From contig CAZZJC010000016.1 of the NCBI GenBank assembly GCA_964654285.1, positions 26,969 through 90,968 of the forward strand: a DNA stretch of 64,000 nucleotides, read 5' to 3'. Every line of letters starts with the position of its first letter. Within the stretch, counting starts at the first letter, position 1. Below are positions 43,430 through 52,789 of the stretch, one piece after another. The notes under the pieces were generated by a model that worked only from the letters and a program-made list of their open reading frames with translations, was not told the DNA's origin and did not search any database. The position numbers and the translations under genes were made by a program. The stretch is from BJHQ01 sp964654285. Lineage in GTDB: Bacteria > Planctomycetota > UBA11346.

Positions 43430-43747
43430 ATGCGCTTGGACGAACGCGGCGAAGTGATCGTCATCACCCTCCTCGGCGAGGAATGCGGCCAGTTGTGGAA
43501 GGAGATCGAGCCCCACGTCCAGCGCGGACGCAAGCGTTTCGTCCTCGATCTCAGTGGTGTCGGCTTCCTGAACTCGATGAACATCGCGGCGATGATCGGG
43601 GTGCGCAACAAGCTCCAGCCCTCCGGCGGCCGGCTCATGCTCGCGGGCCTGCAGGAGCCGATCAAGGCGATCTTCCGCATCCTGAAGCTCGAACGCCTGT
43701 TCGATCTCAACCTGGATGTGACCGGGGCGATCCGCGCGGCGGGTTGA
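43430..43747 (+). CDS. STAS-domain anti-sigma factor antagonist-like protein
   Basis: The 105-residue protein is a lone STAS domain. It has GEVIVITLLGEECGQLWKEI, then KRFVLDLSGVGFLNSMNIAAMIGVRNKL with the Ser that corresponds to the SpoIIAA phosphorylation site (FLNSMNIA). The C-terminus runs ILKLERLFDLNLDVTGAI. It could bind an anti-sigma factor kinase in a partner-switching system, but no RsbW-type kinase or sigma factor is adjacent. It is divergent from the three-domain lipid gene. About 200 bp without a clear gene separates it from the HAD gene. Confidence 0.85.
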   Translation: MRLDERGEVIVITLLGEECGQLWKEIEPHVQRGRKRFVLDLSGVGFLNSMNIAAMIGVRNKLQPSGGRLMLAGLQEPIKAIFRILKLERLFDLNLDVTGAIRAAG

Positions 43748-43946
43748 GCCTTCGCAGGGATGGCCACCGAGAACACACGGATCACGGAGGCTGCTGGTTT
43801 GTGACCTTTGCGGTCTTTATGGCCGTTGTCTTTGCGGCAGAAGTCACGGCCTGTTCGTTGGGGGCGGCAAGGCTGATGCGCCGGACGGTGATTCCTTCCT
43901 GACGGGTTGAGCATGACCGGCACCTCGCGCTTGCCGGAAACGAGCA

Positions 43947-44765
43947 GTGAACCAGCATCCGCCCCGCATGCGCGGACTGGTGGCACTCGACCTCGATGGA
44001 ACACTGCTCGACGACGACTGCGGCATCCCGGTCGGGCACGAGCACGCGGTCGACGGCATGCGCCGGGCCGGCTTCGCGGTGGCGATCGTCACCGGGCGGC
44101 CGCTCCTGAGTTCACGCTGGATCCACGCGCATCTGCGCCTCGATACGCCGATGGGCTGCTTCAATGGCGGTTGGGTCGGTCATCCGGGCCGCACTCCGTT
44201 CGCCTGGGCGCCGCTGCCCGAAGCGGACGTACGCGGGATCCTCGCCGCCCTGGCCGGACGCGGCGGGTCGCGGTCGTGCTATCCCGACGCCGACACCTGG
44301 TGCATGGACGAGGAGACCGCGCTCACGCGTGGCTGGTCCGACCTGTATCGGGTGCCGATCCGCATCGGGTGCGATGATTTCAGCGCCTGGAGCGGTCCGA
44401 GCTGCAAGGTCATGTTCGTCGCCGATCCGGCGATCATCCCCGCCACCGCGCTGGAGCTGCGGGCGCGTTTCGGCGCGCGGTTCCAGGTCGTGATCAGCCA
44501 GCGCGATCGCATCGAGATCCTGCCCGGCCCGATCACCAAGGCCTGGGGCCTGGAGCGTCTCGCCGCCTTCCTCGGCGTGCCGCGCGAACGCGTATGGGCG
44601 GTCGGCGACAACGACAACGACCGCGAGATGATCCAGTGGGCCGGCCACGGCTGCGCCATGGGCCAGGCGAGCGAGGCGGTGCGCGCCCTTGCCCGCCATG
44701 TGCTCCCCGGCGTGGCCGCGCGCGGGCTGTGCGCGCTGGTGCCGATGCTGGAAAAATCCAGCTGA
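43947..44765 (+). CDS. Cof-type HAD phosphatase
   Basis: The 272-residue protein has GLVALDLDGTLLDDD (motif I nucleophile Asp), motif II VTGRPL (Thr), a Lys in ITKAWGLERLAAFLGV (motif III) and AVGDNDNDREMIQWAG (motif IV acids). This is HAD subfamily IIB (Cof/YbiV), which dephosphorylates sugar phosphates or pyridoxal phosphate. GTG 43947 is chosen because GGAAA lies upstream, while ATG 43968 would remove seven residues only. The methyltransferase gene follows after four bases, so these form an operon. Confidence 0.9.
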   Translation: MNQHPPRMRGLVALDLDGTLLDDDCGIPVGHEHAVDGMRRAGFAVAIVTGRPLLSSRWIHAHLRLDTPMGCFNGGWVGHPGRTPFAWAPLPEADVRGILAALAGRGGSRSCYPDADTWCMDEETALTRGWSDLYRVPIRIGCDDFSAWSGPSCKVMFVADPAIIPATALELRARFGARFQVVISQRDRIEILPGPITKAWGLERLAAFLGVPRERVWAVGDNDNDREMIQWAGHGCAMGQASEAVRALARHVLPGVAARGLCALVPMLEKSS

Positions 44766-44769
44766 TCCG

Positions 44770-45285
44770 ATGATGGACGCGGGTGGCGACCTGACCTGGA
44801 CCTATCGCTGGCCGGCGGGAGAACGCCTGGCGCAGGCGCTGCCCGGTCTGGTGGATTGCCGGGGTCGGCGCGTGCTCGAACTGGGCTGCGGCCGGGGCGG
44901 TTGCGGTCGCGCGGCCCTGGCCCAGGGCGCGGCGCTGGCGGTGTTCCTCGACGAGGCGCCGCAGGCCCTGGCGGAACTGGAGCGGGTCCTGGACCAGGGG
45001 GGCCTGCGCGCCCGCGCGGCGTGCCTCAACGCGCGCTGGGGCGCGGTGCTCGCGCCAGGCTTCGACCTCGTCCTCGGCGGCGACATCCTGTACCGGTCGG
45101 CATGCCATCCCGCGCTCATCGCAGCCATCGCGGCGGCCCTGGCTCCGGACGGAATCGCGTTGCTGTCCGATCCGCGTCAACGCCTGGAAGAGAACCTGCC
45201 ACAGCTTGCGGCGCAGGAGGATTTGACCTGGGAAACCGAACGCCTCACCGGCTGGACCCTGGTGCGGATCCGCCATCGTCGTTGA
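44770..45285 (+). CDS. SAM-dependent methyltransferase (PF10294-like)
   Basis: The 171-residue protein has a class I methyltransferase core: motif I RVLELGCGRGGCG, acid at the end of strand 2 (VFLDEA), motif IV FDLVLGGDILYRS and late strands with IALLSDPR. The GGDILYR stretch matches lysine methyltransferase families (PF10294) rather than RNA methyltransferases. ATG 44770 follows the HAD stop by four bases. Substrate unknown; protein methylation is a fair inference from the family. Confidence 0.78.
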   Translation: MMDAGGDLTWTYRWPAGERLAQALPGLVDCRGRRVLELGCGRGGCGRAALAQGAALAVFLDEAPQALAELERVLDQGGLRARAACLNARWGAVLAPGFDLVLGGDILYRSACHPALIAAIAAALAPDGIALLSDPRQRLEENLPQLAAQEDLTWETERLTGWTLVRIRHRR

Positions 45286-45409
45286 TTCCCATATATCGGA
45301 GGCCGCGTCGGTATGACGAATCGCCGTGGCCCCAGGATTATCCAATTCTTGAAGCGAGATGAAGGATGTGCCCGCTTGTCCGCCTGCCGCCTTCGTTATG
45401 GTGGCACAC

Positions 45410-46012
45410 ATGCCCAGTGACAAATCGAACGAGCGTCTGACCGACCAGATGACCTCCGCCGTGGCCGCCAACCTGCGCCGGCTGCGTTCCGAGCACCACC
45501 TGTCGCTCGATGAACTGGCCAGCCGGTCGGGCGTCAGCCGGACCATGCTGCACCAGGTCGAAAACCTCAAATCGACCCCGACCATCGCCCTGCTCTGGCG
45601 CATCGCCACCGGTCTGGGGGTGCCGTTCAGCGCCCTGATCGAGGAGGAGTCCAAGGCCGGCCTGACCGTGCTCAAGCGCGAGCAGGCCAAGCTGCTGTTC
45701 AACGCCGACCAGAGTTTCTCCTCGCGTGCGCTCTTCCCCTTCGACGGGACGAAACGCCAGTCCGAATTCTACGAACTGCGCATCAAGCCCGGCGGCCTTG
45801 AGCAGGCCGAGGCCCACGCCCAGGGCACCCAGGAACATCTGGTCCTGGTCAGCGGCGGCGAGGTCGCGATCGAGATCGGCGGCCAGACCGCCGTGCTGCG
45901 CCCGCACGACGCCGTGGTGTTCGCCGCCGACGCGCCGCACAGCTACCGCAACCGCAGCGCCGACCAGGAGGCGCTCCTCTACCTGCTGATGGTCTACGCC
46001 CGACCCGGCTGA
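45410..46012 (+). CDS. XRE-family transcriptional regulator with cupin domain
   Basis: The protein has an N-terminal helix-turn-helix (AANLRRLRSEHHLSLDELASRSGVSRTMLHQVE, residues about 18-52) and a C-terminal cupin with GGLEQAEAHAQGTQEHLVLVSGGEVAIEIGG and DAPHSYRN, the metal-binding barrel. Start ATG 45410 gives 200 residues, and ATG 45359 would add 17. This PuuR-like architecture senses small molecules. It is convergent with the orphan ORF at 45994 (19 bp overlap), which makes one of the two 3' ends tight. Targets are unknown. Confidence 0.85.
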   Translation: MPSDKSNERLTDQMTSAVAANLRRLRSEHHLSLDELASRSGVSRTMLHQVENLKSTPTIALLWRIATGLGVPFSALIEEESKAGLTVLKREQAKLLFNADQSFSSRALFPFDGTKRQSEFYELRIKPGGLEQAEAHAQGTQEHLVLVSGGEVAIEIGGQTAVLRPHDAVVFAADAPHSYRNRSADQEALLYLLMVYARPG

Positions 46013-46386
46013 ACCGGGCGGCTCGCGTTTGCGGCGGAAGCGATCGCGAGGTCCGCGACCCGACCGGCCAGGGCGGCGCGGATGCCTGCCAGATCGCAGG
46101 GTTCGACGAACGGGAAGTCGGCGCGGATCGGGAGTTCCTGCACCCGGTCGAGCAGGGCGTTGGCCTGTTGAAACCAGGCGTGGTCGCGCTGCCCGCCGAC
46201 CAGGTGGAACCATTCCGCGCCGTCGGATCTCGGTGTTGCGATCAGCCGGGTGAACTCCGCTTCGACCGAGGCCAGATCGCGGCCTTCGCTGCGAGCCTGC
46301 GCGAGTTCGGCGCGCAGATCGCACCCATCGCACCATGGGTTGCGGACATTCCAGGCGATCATGGCGGGGAAGGCGTCAGGAATCAT
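45994..46386 (-). CDS. Orphan 130-residue protein, possibly related to an ADP-ribosylglycohydrolase accessory domain
   Basis: The predicted protein begins MIPDAFPAMIAWNVRNPWCDGC and has LPIRADFPFVEPCDLAGIRAALAG near the C-terminus. That phrase reminds me of sequences in planctomycete ADP-ribosylglycohydrolase-family proteins, but I could not verify it. No catalytic DDLD-type motif is present. It lies directly after the sialidase-like gene on the same strand with 45 bp between, so it is probably the last gene of that operon or a truncated remnant. It overlaps the 3' end of the XRE-cupin gene by 19 bp. Confidence 0.45.
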   Translation of the reverse strand: MIPDAFPAMIAWNVRNPWCDGCDLRAELAQARSEGRDLASVEAEFTRLIATPRSDGAEWFHLVGGQRDHAWFQQANALLDRVQELPIRADFPFVEPCDLAGIRAALAGRVADLAIASAANASRPVQPGRA

Positions 46387-46431
46387 GGACGAGGCTTCAT
46401 GGTGGCGCGGCTGCGGCGTGGGTAGGAGGCA

Positions 46432-48243
46432 TCATTCCAGCCGGGAAATGGCCACGCGTTCGATCAGGAAGCGGGCTGGCTGCGGCACCGGGACATCGGT
46501 TGAGGGGTCGCTGGTTGGGCCCGCATCAACCCCGCGCCAGGGACCGGTGCACAGCGACAGGCGTTCGACGCTGGCGCAGCCTTTTTCCGCCAGGGCGAGG
46601 CCACGGCCTGCGCTCCCATCCACCTGGACCTGGAAGGAGTTCTCGGCCAGGTCGGTCGTGATGATGAGGGTCATGGCGTTGCCGGCGCGGTAGAGGCCCA
46701 CTTCCCGAGGTGTGGTGCCGTCCATGGCCAGGATCTGCCGCTTGGCGTTCAGGGCGAGACGCACCGGTCGGCGGCCGGTGGCGTCGCAGAGGTCGATGGC
46801 GAAATCGGCCTGGGTCTGGGCCGCATGCAGCCGGAGTTCGACCCGGACCCGAGGAGTCGCCGGGAACAGCCGAACGGCACGGGCGTAGTCATGCGGATCG
46901 CCGTCGCGCAGTTCAAGGCGGGAACCACTGCGATCCGCCACCACCGCCACCGGCGCCCACTTGGGACTGTAGGTGTTCCATCCAGGCGCCATGGGGCCGG
47001 GCAGGACCTTGGTGAAATCATCGGCCGGATGCAGCGTCTCGTCGGTTTTGATGTAGAGGGGGACGCGGGAGATCCAGATGTCCTCCTTGTTCACGCTGTA
47101 GATGAGCCACAGCGCCTGGCGGTCGGCGAAACTGCCATCGTCAGCCCATTCGGCGAGACCGCGCATGTATTGGGGTCCGGGATTCTTGTATTGCCCCGGA
47201 TATCGCAGTTGCGGCAGTTCTCCGTGGACGACGCGCAGGCTGCCGAATTCACGCCCGTCCGCCCCCTGGACCAGCGCCAGGGGGTAGCGTGTCGCACGTT
47301 TGGGATCCGGGTTGAAGGCGAGGATGTAGGCCCCGTCGTTGGTGCGCTGGCCCCAGATCTTGCCCGACCCGGCGAACAGCGTGGGCGGAACCACCGGCCG
47401 CGTCCAGCGCGTGCCCTCGTCCGTGGACGTGACGACGAAGCCCTGCTTCGAGATCCCCACCAGGGCGCCATCCTTGCGGTGGTAGAAGGCGAGCGCCTTG
47501 CCGAAGACCCAGCCGGCGAGTTTGGGTGAATCCGTGTGCCATTTCATGCGGCGATCGCCCAGCAGGACTCCGTAGTCCTGCTGTTCCAACAGCGGACCAT
47601 GCCCAGCCGCCTCGCGGCAGGCGGCGACCAGGCCGGCATCGGTCGCGGTCTCATAGGACGGTGGTAGGCCTGCCGCCGGGCAGATCAGGGTGAACACCGG
47701 TCCCAGGCGGTGGTCAGCGGTGATCTCACGCACCAGCAGCGACTTTTTGCTGGCCTCGGTCACTGGCCCCTCGGCCGTCTTGCCGGCGCAGAAGGTCAGC
47801 ATCCGGCCATTGCCGGCCCGGAAGAACATGAAGCGGCTCGACCAGGCGATCTCGCGGGGGAAGAGATCCGCAGGTGCCGACCAGGTGAAGCCATCAGTCG
47901 ACGTGGTGTAGACCACTTTGTACGGTGGCACGTCCTCGTCCTTGGGCGTCATCGCCCAGGCGGCGTAGAGTCGGCCCTTCCAGACGGCAAGATCCTGGTG
48001 ATGGGCGTAGGTCCAGCCGTCCTGGTCGGCCAGATCGGGTCGAGCTCGGCAGGCGCGGAAGATCTGGATGTTGGCGACGCCGACCGCTGGCTTCAATCCG
48101 CCGTCCGGCAGCTTCGCATCGAAGCGGCGCTGTTCGTCGCCACGGATGATGATGGGCGGTCCTTCGGTTTCCGTCGCTGGCATGATCGCAGGGAGGCTCG
48201 CCATCAGGATCAGGACCAATCTGGCGAAGGCGGAGTGGAACAT
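46432..48243 (-). CDS. Exported sialidase-like (BNR-fold) protein
   Basis: The 603-residue protein has a signal peptide (FARLVLILMASLPAIMPA) and a six-bladed-propeller pattern: YKVVYTTSTDGFTWSAPADLFP and GFVVTSTDEGTRWTRPVV are Asp-box (BNR) repeats. From about residue 420 a beta-sandwich-like C-terminal part runs to the end. Catalytic Arg triad residues of true sialidases are not clearly placed, so the activity is uncertain; it could bind or cleave glycans. Together with a PQQ/HEAT protein and an ADP-ribosylglycohydrolase upstream it forms a three-gene minus-strand unit, separated from the upstream gene by 184 bp without a coding frame. Confidence 0.7.
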   Translation of the reverse strand: MFHSAFARLVLILMASLPAIMPATETEGPPIIIRGDEQRRFDAKLPDGGLKPAVGVANIQIFRACRARPDLADQDGWTYAHHQDLAVWKGRLYAAWAMTPKDEDVPPYKVVYTTSTDGFTWSAPADLFPREIAWSSRFMFFRAGNGRMLTFCAGKTAEGPVTEASKKSLLVREITADHRLGPVFTLICPAAGLPPSYETATDAGLVAACREAAGHGPLLEQQDYGVLLGDRRMKWHTDSPKLAGWVFGKALAFYHRKDGALVGISKQGFVVTSTDEGTRWTRPVVPPTLFAGSGKIWGQRTNDGAYILAFNPDPKRATRYPLALVQGADGREFGSLRVVHGELPQLRYPGQYKNPGPQYMRGLAEWADDGSFADRQALWLIYSVNKEDIWISRVPLYIKTDETLHPADDFTKVLPGPMAPGWNTYSPKWAPVAVVADRSGSRLELRDGDPHDYARAVRLFPATPRVRVELRLHAAQTQADFAIDLCDATGRRPVRLALNAKRQILAMDGTTPREVGLYRAGNAMTLIITTDLAENSFQVQVDGSAGRGLALAEKGCASVERLSLCTGPWRGVDAGPTSDPSTDVPVPQPARFLIERVAISRLE

Positions 48244-48427
48244 CGGAATCTCTTCATCGGAACGTTGGTGGAATTGGGTCGTGAGGGGAGCGGCAGAGGC
48301 TCAAAGCAGCCGATCGTGCCTGCCCTGAGTGAATATGGTCCGGATTCCATCAGTGTGGTTTCGTGCTCCACATCCAACGGACGAAGGCAGGTCCTGGTGA
48401 TGGTTCGTGCTATACAACTGCTGGGGT

Positions 48428-50647
48428 CTATGGTTTCGTTGAAGTACCCATGGCAGCAAGCATCTCTTTCGCCCACACGGATCTTTGCGTCCTACCCTGT
48501 CCGTTCGGGCGATTCATCCAGGATTTCGTGTCCGTGAGCATGGGTTGCAGGATCTTGGTTTTGTCTTCGCCGGTGGGCATGTAGTAGATGACAAGATGCG
48601 CGAGGTCGGGGTCTGTACTCAAAAGTTTGGCGACCAAAGGCACAACCGACTTGCCGCCTGCACCAAGAGCCGTGGTGACCAGGCGCAGGTTGGGGCTGGT
48701 CGGGTTGGCGCGCAGGGTTTCAAGGAGTGGGGCAAAGGCGTTCGTCTGGTCGCCGGCATTTGCTCCGAGCGCCTGGAAGCCATGCACGGCGGTGAGGCGT
48801 TTGCCATAATCAGCGTTGGTCAGCAAACCGACCAGGACGGGGATGACGGTGGGGTCGGGCTGCTCTTTGAGCGCGCGGACGGCGGCGATGCGTTCGCCGA
48901 TGACCTCAGAGGCAAGCCAGGCCGGCAGTTTTCCAGCGGCGGGCGTTGCCAATTCCAACCTGCGATAGGTATAGGGCCTGAAGACGTCGCCAAAAGCGAA
49001 CATGCCGCCCTTGTAACGGTACAGGATGCGATTGCCGAACGGATGCGATCCGGTGGAACTGGCGCTCTGTCCGCCATTGCCGTAGTTCGGAAAGTACGGT
49101 TTCAGGTAATGGCTGATCATCGGGTTGATGTTGCCGCGCATGGTCGGCATCTGTCGGACTTCGTTCGACCCGCCGCGGCGATCGAGCGTCGCGATCTGGA
49201 CGATGAGGTCCCAGGCCTTGTCATTCGAGGTGCTGCCGGCCTGGATGTTGTAGATGCGGCCATCGGCTGCGGCAGGACTGGCGTGTGCGAACCACAGCTT
49301 CGGGACGGCTCCGATCAGGCGTCCGGTCTGGAGATCGAGCATCTCGAGTCCTACCGTCTCACGGTGCTTGTAGATGACCTTGTCCATGAGGATCGGTGAA
49401 ATGTTCCTCAGTGCCTGGGATTTTTCGACCACCCAGGCCTCTTTCACGACGACTTTCCCCGTCGCGCCCGGGGTCAGGTCGAAGCATTTCACGGGGCCGC
49501 CTTCGTTGCGGCCGGTGAAGAACACGACCCGGTTTCCGTGCGCGACCGGCGAGGCGCTGCCCGCCTCGCTGCCGGACATTTCCGCTCCGAGGTTCCCCAC
49601 CTCGTCGCCCGTCTCGACGCTGCGGATCCTCCCGTTGGTGCACACGATCACGTCCATGCCCCCGACCGTCAGGTGGAGCGGCGATCCGCAGTTGTACGAG
49701 TTGCCGACGACGTCCTCCTCCACCTTCCACAGCTCCTTGCCGGTGACCTTGTCGAATGCCGCCACGATATTGCCGAACTGGACGATCAGGCGGTCGGCGA
49801 CGAGCAGCGGTGAAGGCAGGAAGCGGACGCCGATTCCCTTGAGATTCTTGAACCGGACGAGGGTCACCCACTTGCGGTTGCCCTCGAGATCGTGGCAGGC
49901 CACCTGGCCGTGCAGCATCGTGGTGTAGACATGCTTGGCGTCGCAGACCGGGGATGCTGCCGTATGGCCGACCCAGGACAGCCAGGCAGGATAGAAGCTG
50001 ACTTCGTACTCCTTCAGCCGTTGGTGGACATTCTGGTCCAACCACTTGCCAAATCCCTGGAGGCCCTGCTCATTCTTGCTGCGCTTGCCATCCTTCATGG
50101 GGTACACGGTTTCCAGATCATAGGGCTTGGCGATGGCCAGGGCGGGGTCGATCTCACCGATGCGCATGGCGGCATCCAGGATGTCCTTGGCTTGGCCGTA
50201 GCCGTCCTTCCAATGGTAGAAGTCACCATTGCGGATGCGATAACTCAGGGCCAGACCGAGTTCGCGGATCTTCTCGTCCCGCGCGATCCGCTTGGCATCG
50301 TAGCCCTTCTCCTTGCCGATCAGTTCGATGACGCTCACCCGCTTTTCCCACAGGACGCGCCCGCTTTCGATGTCGAGGCAGATGATCCAGTCGGTATCGG
50401 CCAGGGTGATCACGCGGTCGCCGACGGCCACCGGTTCGGCGATGGTCATTTCCCGCAGGGGTTGGTGCCAGACGATGCCGTTGGCGTCATCGATGATGGT
50501 TGGCAGGTCGCGGGCGTCGTAGACCCCGTTGCGCGTCGGTCCGCGCCAGCCGTTCTGCCAGCTGGGCGGTGGATTCCAGGTCTCGGCGGTGAAGGCCGCA
50601 GTGCAGATGCATAGGCAGAGCACAGGCGCGATGTTCATGATGTTCAT
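48428..50647 (-). CDS. Exported PQQ-like propeller protein with HEAT-like C-terminal repeats
   Basis: ATG 50647 has AAGGAG eight bases upstream and opens a signal peptide (MNIAPVLCLCICTAAFTAE), giving 739 residues. Residues about 35-560 hold PQQ/WD-type blades (WIICLDIESGRVLWEKRV, VTGKELWKVEED). The end (about 600-720) has HEAT-like repeats (VIPVLVGLLTNADYGKRLTAVHGFQALG). It is the second such propeller in the window and shares this unit with the ADP-ribosylglycohydrolase. No quinone-binding dehydrogenase residues are recognisable. It may be a scaffold or binding protein in the periplasm. Confidence 0.72.
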   Translation of the reverse strand: MNIMNIAPVLCLCICTAAFTAETWNPPPSWQNGWRGPTRNGVYDARDLPTIIDDANGIVWHQPLREMTIAEPVAVGDRVITLADTDWIICLDIESGRVLWEKRVSVIELIGKEKGYDAKRIARDEKIRELGLALSYRIRNGDFYHWKDGYGQAKDILDAAMRIGEIDPALAIAKPYDLETVYPMKDGKRSKNEQGLQGFGKWLDQNVHQRLKEYEVSFYPAWLSWVGHTAASPVCDAKHVYTTMLHGQVACHDLEGNRKWVTLVRFKNLKGIGVRFLPSPLLVADRLIVQFGNIVAAFDKVTGKELWKVEEDVVGNSYNCGSPLHLTVGGMDVIVCTNGRIRSVETGDEVGNLGAEMSGSEAGSASPVAHGNRVVFFTGRNEGGPVKCFDLTPGATGKVVVKEAWVVEKSQALRNISPILMDKVIYKHRETVGLEMLDLQTGRLIGAVPKLWFAHASPAAADGRIYNIQAGSTSNDKAWDLIVQIATLDRRGGSNEVRQMPTMRGNINPMISHYLKPYFPNYGNGGQSASSTGSHPFGNRILYRYKGGMFAFGDVFRPYTYRRLELATPAAGKLPAWLASEVIGERIAAVRALKEQPDPTVIPVLVGLLTNADYGKRLTAVHGFQALGANAGDQTNAFAPLLETLRANPTSPNLRLVTTALGAGGKSVVPLVAKLLSTDPDLAHLVIYYMPTGEDKTKILQPMLTDTKSWMNRPNGQGRTQRSVWAKEMLAAMGTSTKP

Positions 50648-50724
50648 GGAGGATACTCCTTGGAATCGGATTTGTCCCGTGGCTGCGGACGCTCGATCGG
50701 CTAGCAGCTCCACCGCACCGCTTA

Positions 50725-52686
50725 TCAGGGCCGCAGTCCCCACCCGTCGACCGGCAGATCGCTCAGACCGTCCTCCAGGTAGCTGGTGATTTCGGGCGTA
50801 GGATGCCGGCGGTGGACATTGAGGCTGAACGTGCCGGCATCGGTGGGCCGGATCAATTTCACCACCAAGCGCTGCGGAGCGCCACTCAGGATGACGTCGA
50901 CGCGCTCATCGAAGATGGCCCAGCAACGTGTGTTGTTCTGGGCATGGACCAGTTTTCCGTCCAGCCAGATCCGCACCGGGCCGCAGCGGCCGATGGCGAA
51001 CCAGGCCGGACCGGGAGTGGCGGTACGGAAGGTCCGAACCAGATAATAGCAGGCAGCCCCATGGAATCCGCCGAGATCCTGTTCGTAGATCTGATCCTCG
51101 CCGGCCTCGAGGGCGAAGGGGGCTTCGGCGGGAATTTCGCCCCGCAGCAGGATGTCCTCATCGACATACGCGCGATCGAGATCGACGAAATGGTTGTAGC
51201 TGTCCCCGTGGTAGCCGATCGTGCCCGGGTGGCAGATCCGCTCGGGATTGTGGTACGGGCAGATGGCGTTGCGGGTGCGGTCCCACATGTCCCAATAGGG
51301 GCCGTAGACCAGCCACTGGCGGGCACCACCGAGGCCGAAGACCTGCTGTCGCGAGCCGCACGGCAGATCCAGGCGTGCGGTGAAAAGGTTGCGATCGGAC
51401 AAGGCGGCGGAGGGATCGGCCCGGGAAACATGGCATTCCACCTGCTGTTCGGCCCCTGGCGGCACCGAGATGGGCTGGCGATCGGGCTGGACAACCGCTC
51501 CGTTGGGCGCCTCGATGACTAGGCTGCCGACCAGGGTCGCGGCGGTAGGATTGCTGATCGTAAATTGCACCGACGTTGGCCTGCCGGCCCACAGCACCGG
51601 CTGCCCGGGATAGGTGACGGCGATGCGCGGAACTGCGGCCGGGGCTGGACGGAGCGGAACCGTCGGCGCGTTGGTCAGGACGACGGCGGGATTGCGCAGG
51701 ACCGCCACTTCGGCGCCGATCTGGCACGTCTCATCGGCGAAACGATCTACCGGCGCCGACTTATGCTTGACCGGGATGCCGCAAAAGAGGTCGGGCCCGA
51801 GTCTGGCGAGCCAGTGCGCCGGCATGCCCTGGGGGCCTTGCAGCGCGCCGATCAAGGCCCCGGCGGTGGCGGCGGTGCAATCGGCGTCCCAGCCGAAACT
51901 CGCGCACAACTGCATGGTGCGGTCGAGCTCGCTGCGCCCGAGGAAGATGGCCGCCAGGACCAGGGCATGATTGGTGATGGCCTTCGAAGCGTCGCGATCG
52001 CCGTAGATGCGGATGATCCGCTGCCAGGCCTGGCGCGGGTCGGGGGTCTCAGCGCAGATGGCGCGCACGGTGGCGATCGCACGGACCTCGGGGCAGTCAG
52101 CGGGCACCACCGAGCACCCGGCGGCCAGGGCCGAGGTGAGATCGCCCCCGGCCACGGCGTCGGCGGACGCCCCGGCCAGGAATCGTTCAATGCGGACGCT
52201 CGCCCCGCTGTGGTCGAGTTCGGCGTCCATCTGGGCGTAATCGGCAGCAAGGACCGGATTGCCCGGGCAGATGTATCCCCAGATCTCGGCGCGGATCGGG
52301 CATCCTTCGGATTCGCGGAAGAAGCGGTTGTTCCAGTGTCCGGACAGCGGCGGCAGGATGCCCCGCTGGACGTTGTGCAAGAAGTGGCCGTATTCGCAGA
52401 AATTATAGGAACAGCGATCGAACCACAGGTCGATCAGGTCCTGCTGGGTAAGGAAGACGCCACGTTCCTGCAACGCCTCCAGCCACAGCACCTGGATGTC
52501 GAGATCGTCATTCGGCACCATGCTGTCCGGCCACAGCCGGTCGACGGGGATGTCGCAATACTGCTTCTGGTTCTCGAAACGCGCGCCGATGACCCCGCCG
52601 ACGGACTTGCCGAGCCAGCCGCCCAGCACCCGCTGGCGGTAGTCGGCGTAGGCGAGACGGATGGGTTCGGCGGGTTGGATCGCCAT
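50725..52686 (-). CDS. ADP-ribosylglycohydrolase-family protein with C-terminal beta-sandwich
   Basis: The 653-residue protein starts at ATG 52686 with AGGAG seven bases upstream. The N-terminal 350 residues are an ADP-ribosylglycohydrolase domain: GGWLGKSVGGVIGARFENQ, the first metal-binding NDDLDIQVLWLEAL, and the second GWDADCTAATAGALIGAL. The rest (about 370-650) has two beta-sandwich-like parts (VTYPGQPVLWAGRPTSVQFTISN; the last near WFAIGRCGPVRIWLDG). No signal peptide is obvious. Members release ADP-ribose from proteins or, in some, act on sugar-like ligands. It heads the minus-strand operon and diverges from the AraC regulator. Confidence 0.85.
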   Translation of the reverse strand: MAIQPAEPIRLAYADYRQRVLGGWLGKSVGGVIGARFENQKQYCDIPVDRLWPDSMVPNDDLDIQVLWLEALQERGVFLTQQDLIDLWFDRCSYNFCEYGHFLHNVQRGILPPLSGHWNNRFFRESEGCPIRAEIWGYICPGNPVLAADYAQMDAELDHSGASVRIERFLAGASADAVAGGDLTSALAAGCSVVPADCPEVRAIATVRAICAETPDPRQAWQRIIRIYGDRDASKAITNHALVLAAIFLGRSELDRTMQLCASFGWDADCTAATAGALIGALQGPQGMPAHWLARLGPDLFCGIPVKHKSAPVDRFADETCQIGAEVAVLRNPAVVLTNAPTVPLRPAPAAVPRIAVTYPGQPVLWAGRPTSVQFTISNPTAATLVGSLVIEAPNGAVVQPDRQPISVPPGAEQQVECHVSRADPSAALSDRNLFTARLDLPCGSRQQVFGLGGARQWLVYGPYWDMWDRTRNAICPYHNPERICHPGTIGYHGDSYNHFVDLDRAYVDEDILLRGEIPAEAPFALEAGEDQIYEQDLGGFHGAACYYLVRTFRTATPGPAWFAIGRCGPVRIWLDGKLVHAQNNTRCWAIFDERVDVILSGAPQRLVVKLIRPTDAGTFSLNVHRRHPTPEITSYLEDGLSDLPVDGWGLRP

Positions 52687-52762
52687 GGTTTCGCTCCTGG
52701 CCGTTCGGCACGGGCTTGGCCAGGAACGCTATCCGCTGGGAACCGGTCCGTCGATTGACCCG

Positions 52763-52789
52763 TGTACGTTGGAAATGAAGATTTGTACA
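52763..52789. promoter_or_regulatory. Operator-like inverted repeat in the AraC/ADP-ribosylglycohydrolase promoter region
   Basis: TGTAC (52763-52767) and GTACA (52785-52789) face each other across 17 bases in the gap between the divergent genes. A TTGACC box (52755-52760) precedes them, but the -10 match is weak (AAGATT). The pair overlaps the AraC start, as expected for autoregulation. Confidence 0.35.

Noticed and set aside
43748..43946. Small gene between the STAS and HAD genes
   Set aside because: Possible frames have no ribosome site, are short and have poor composition. I see nothing else in this stretch.
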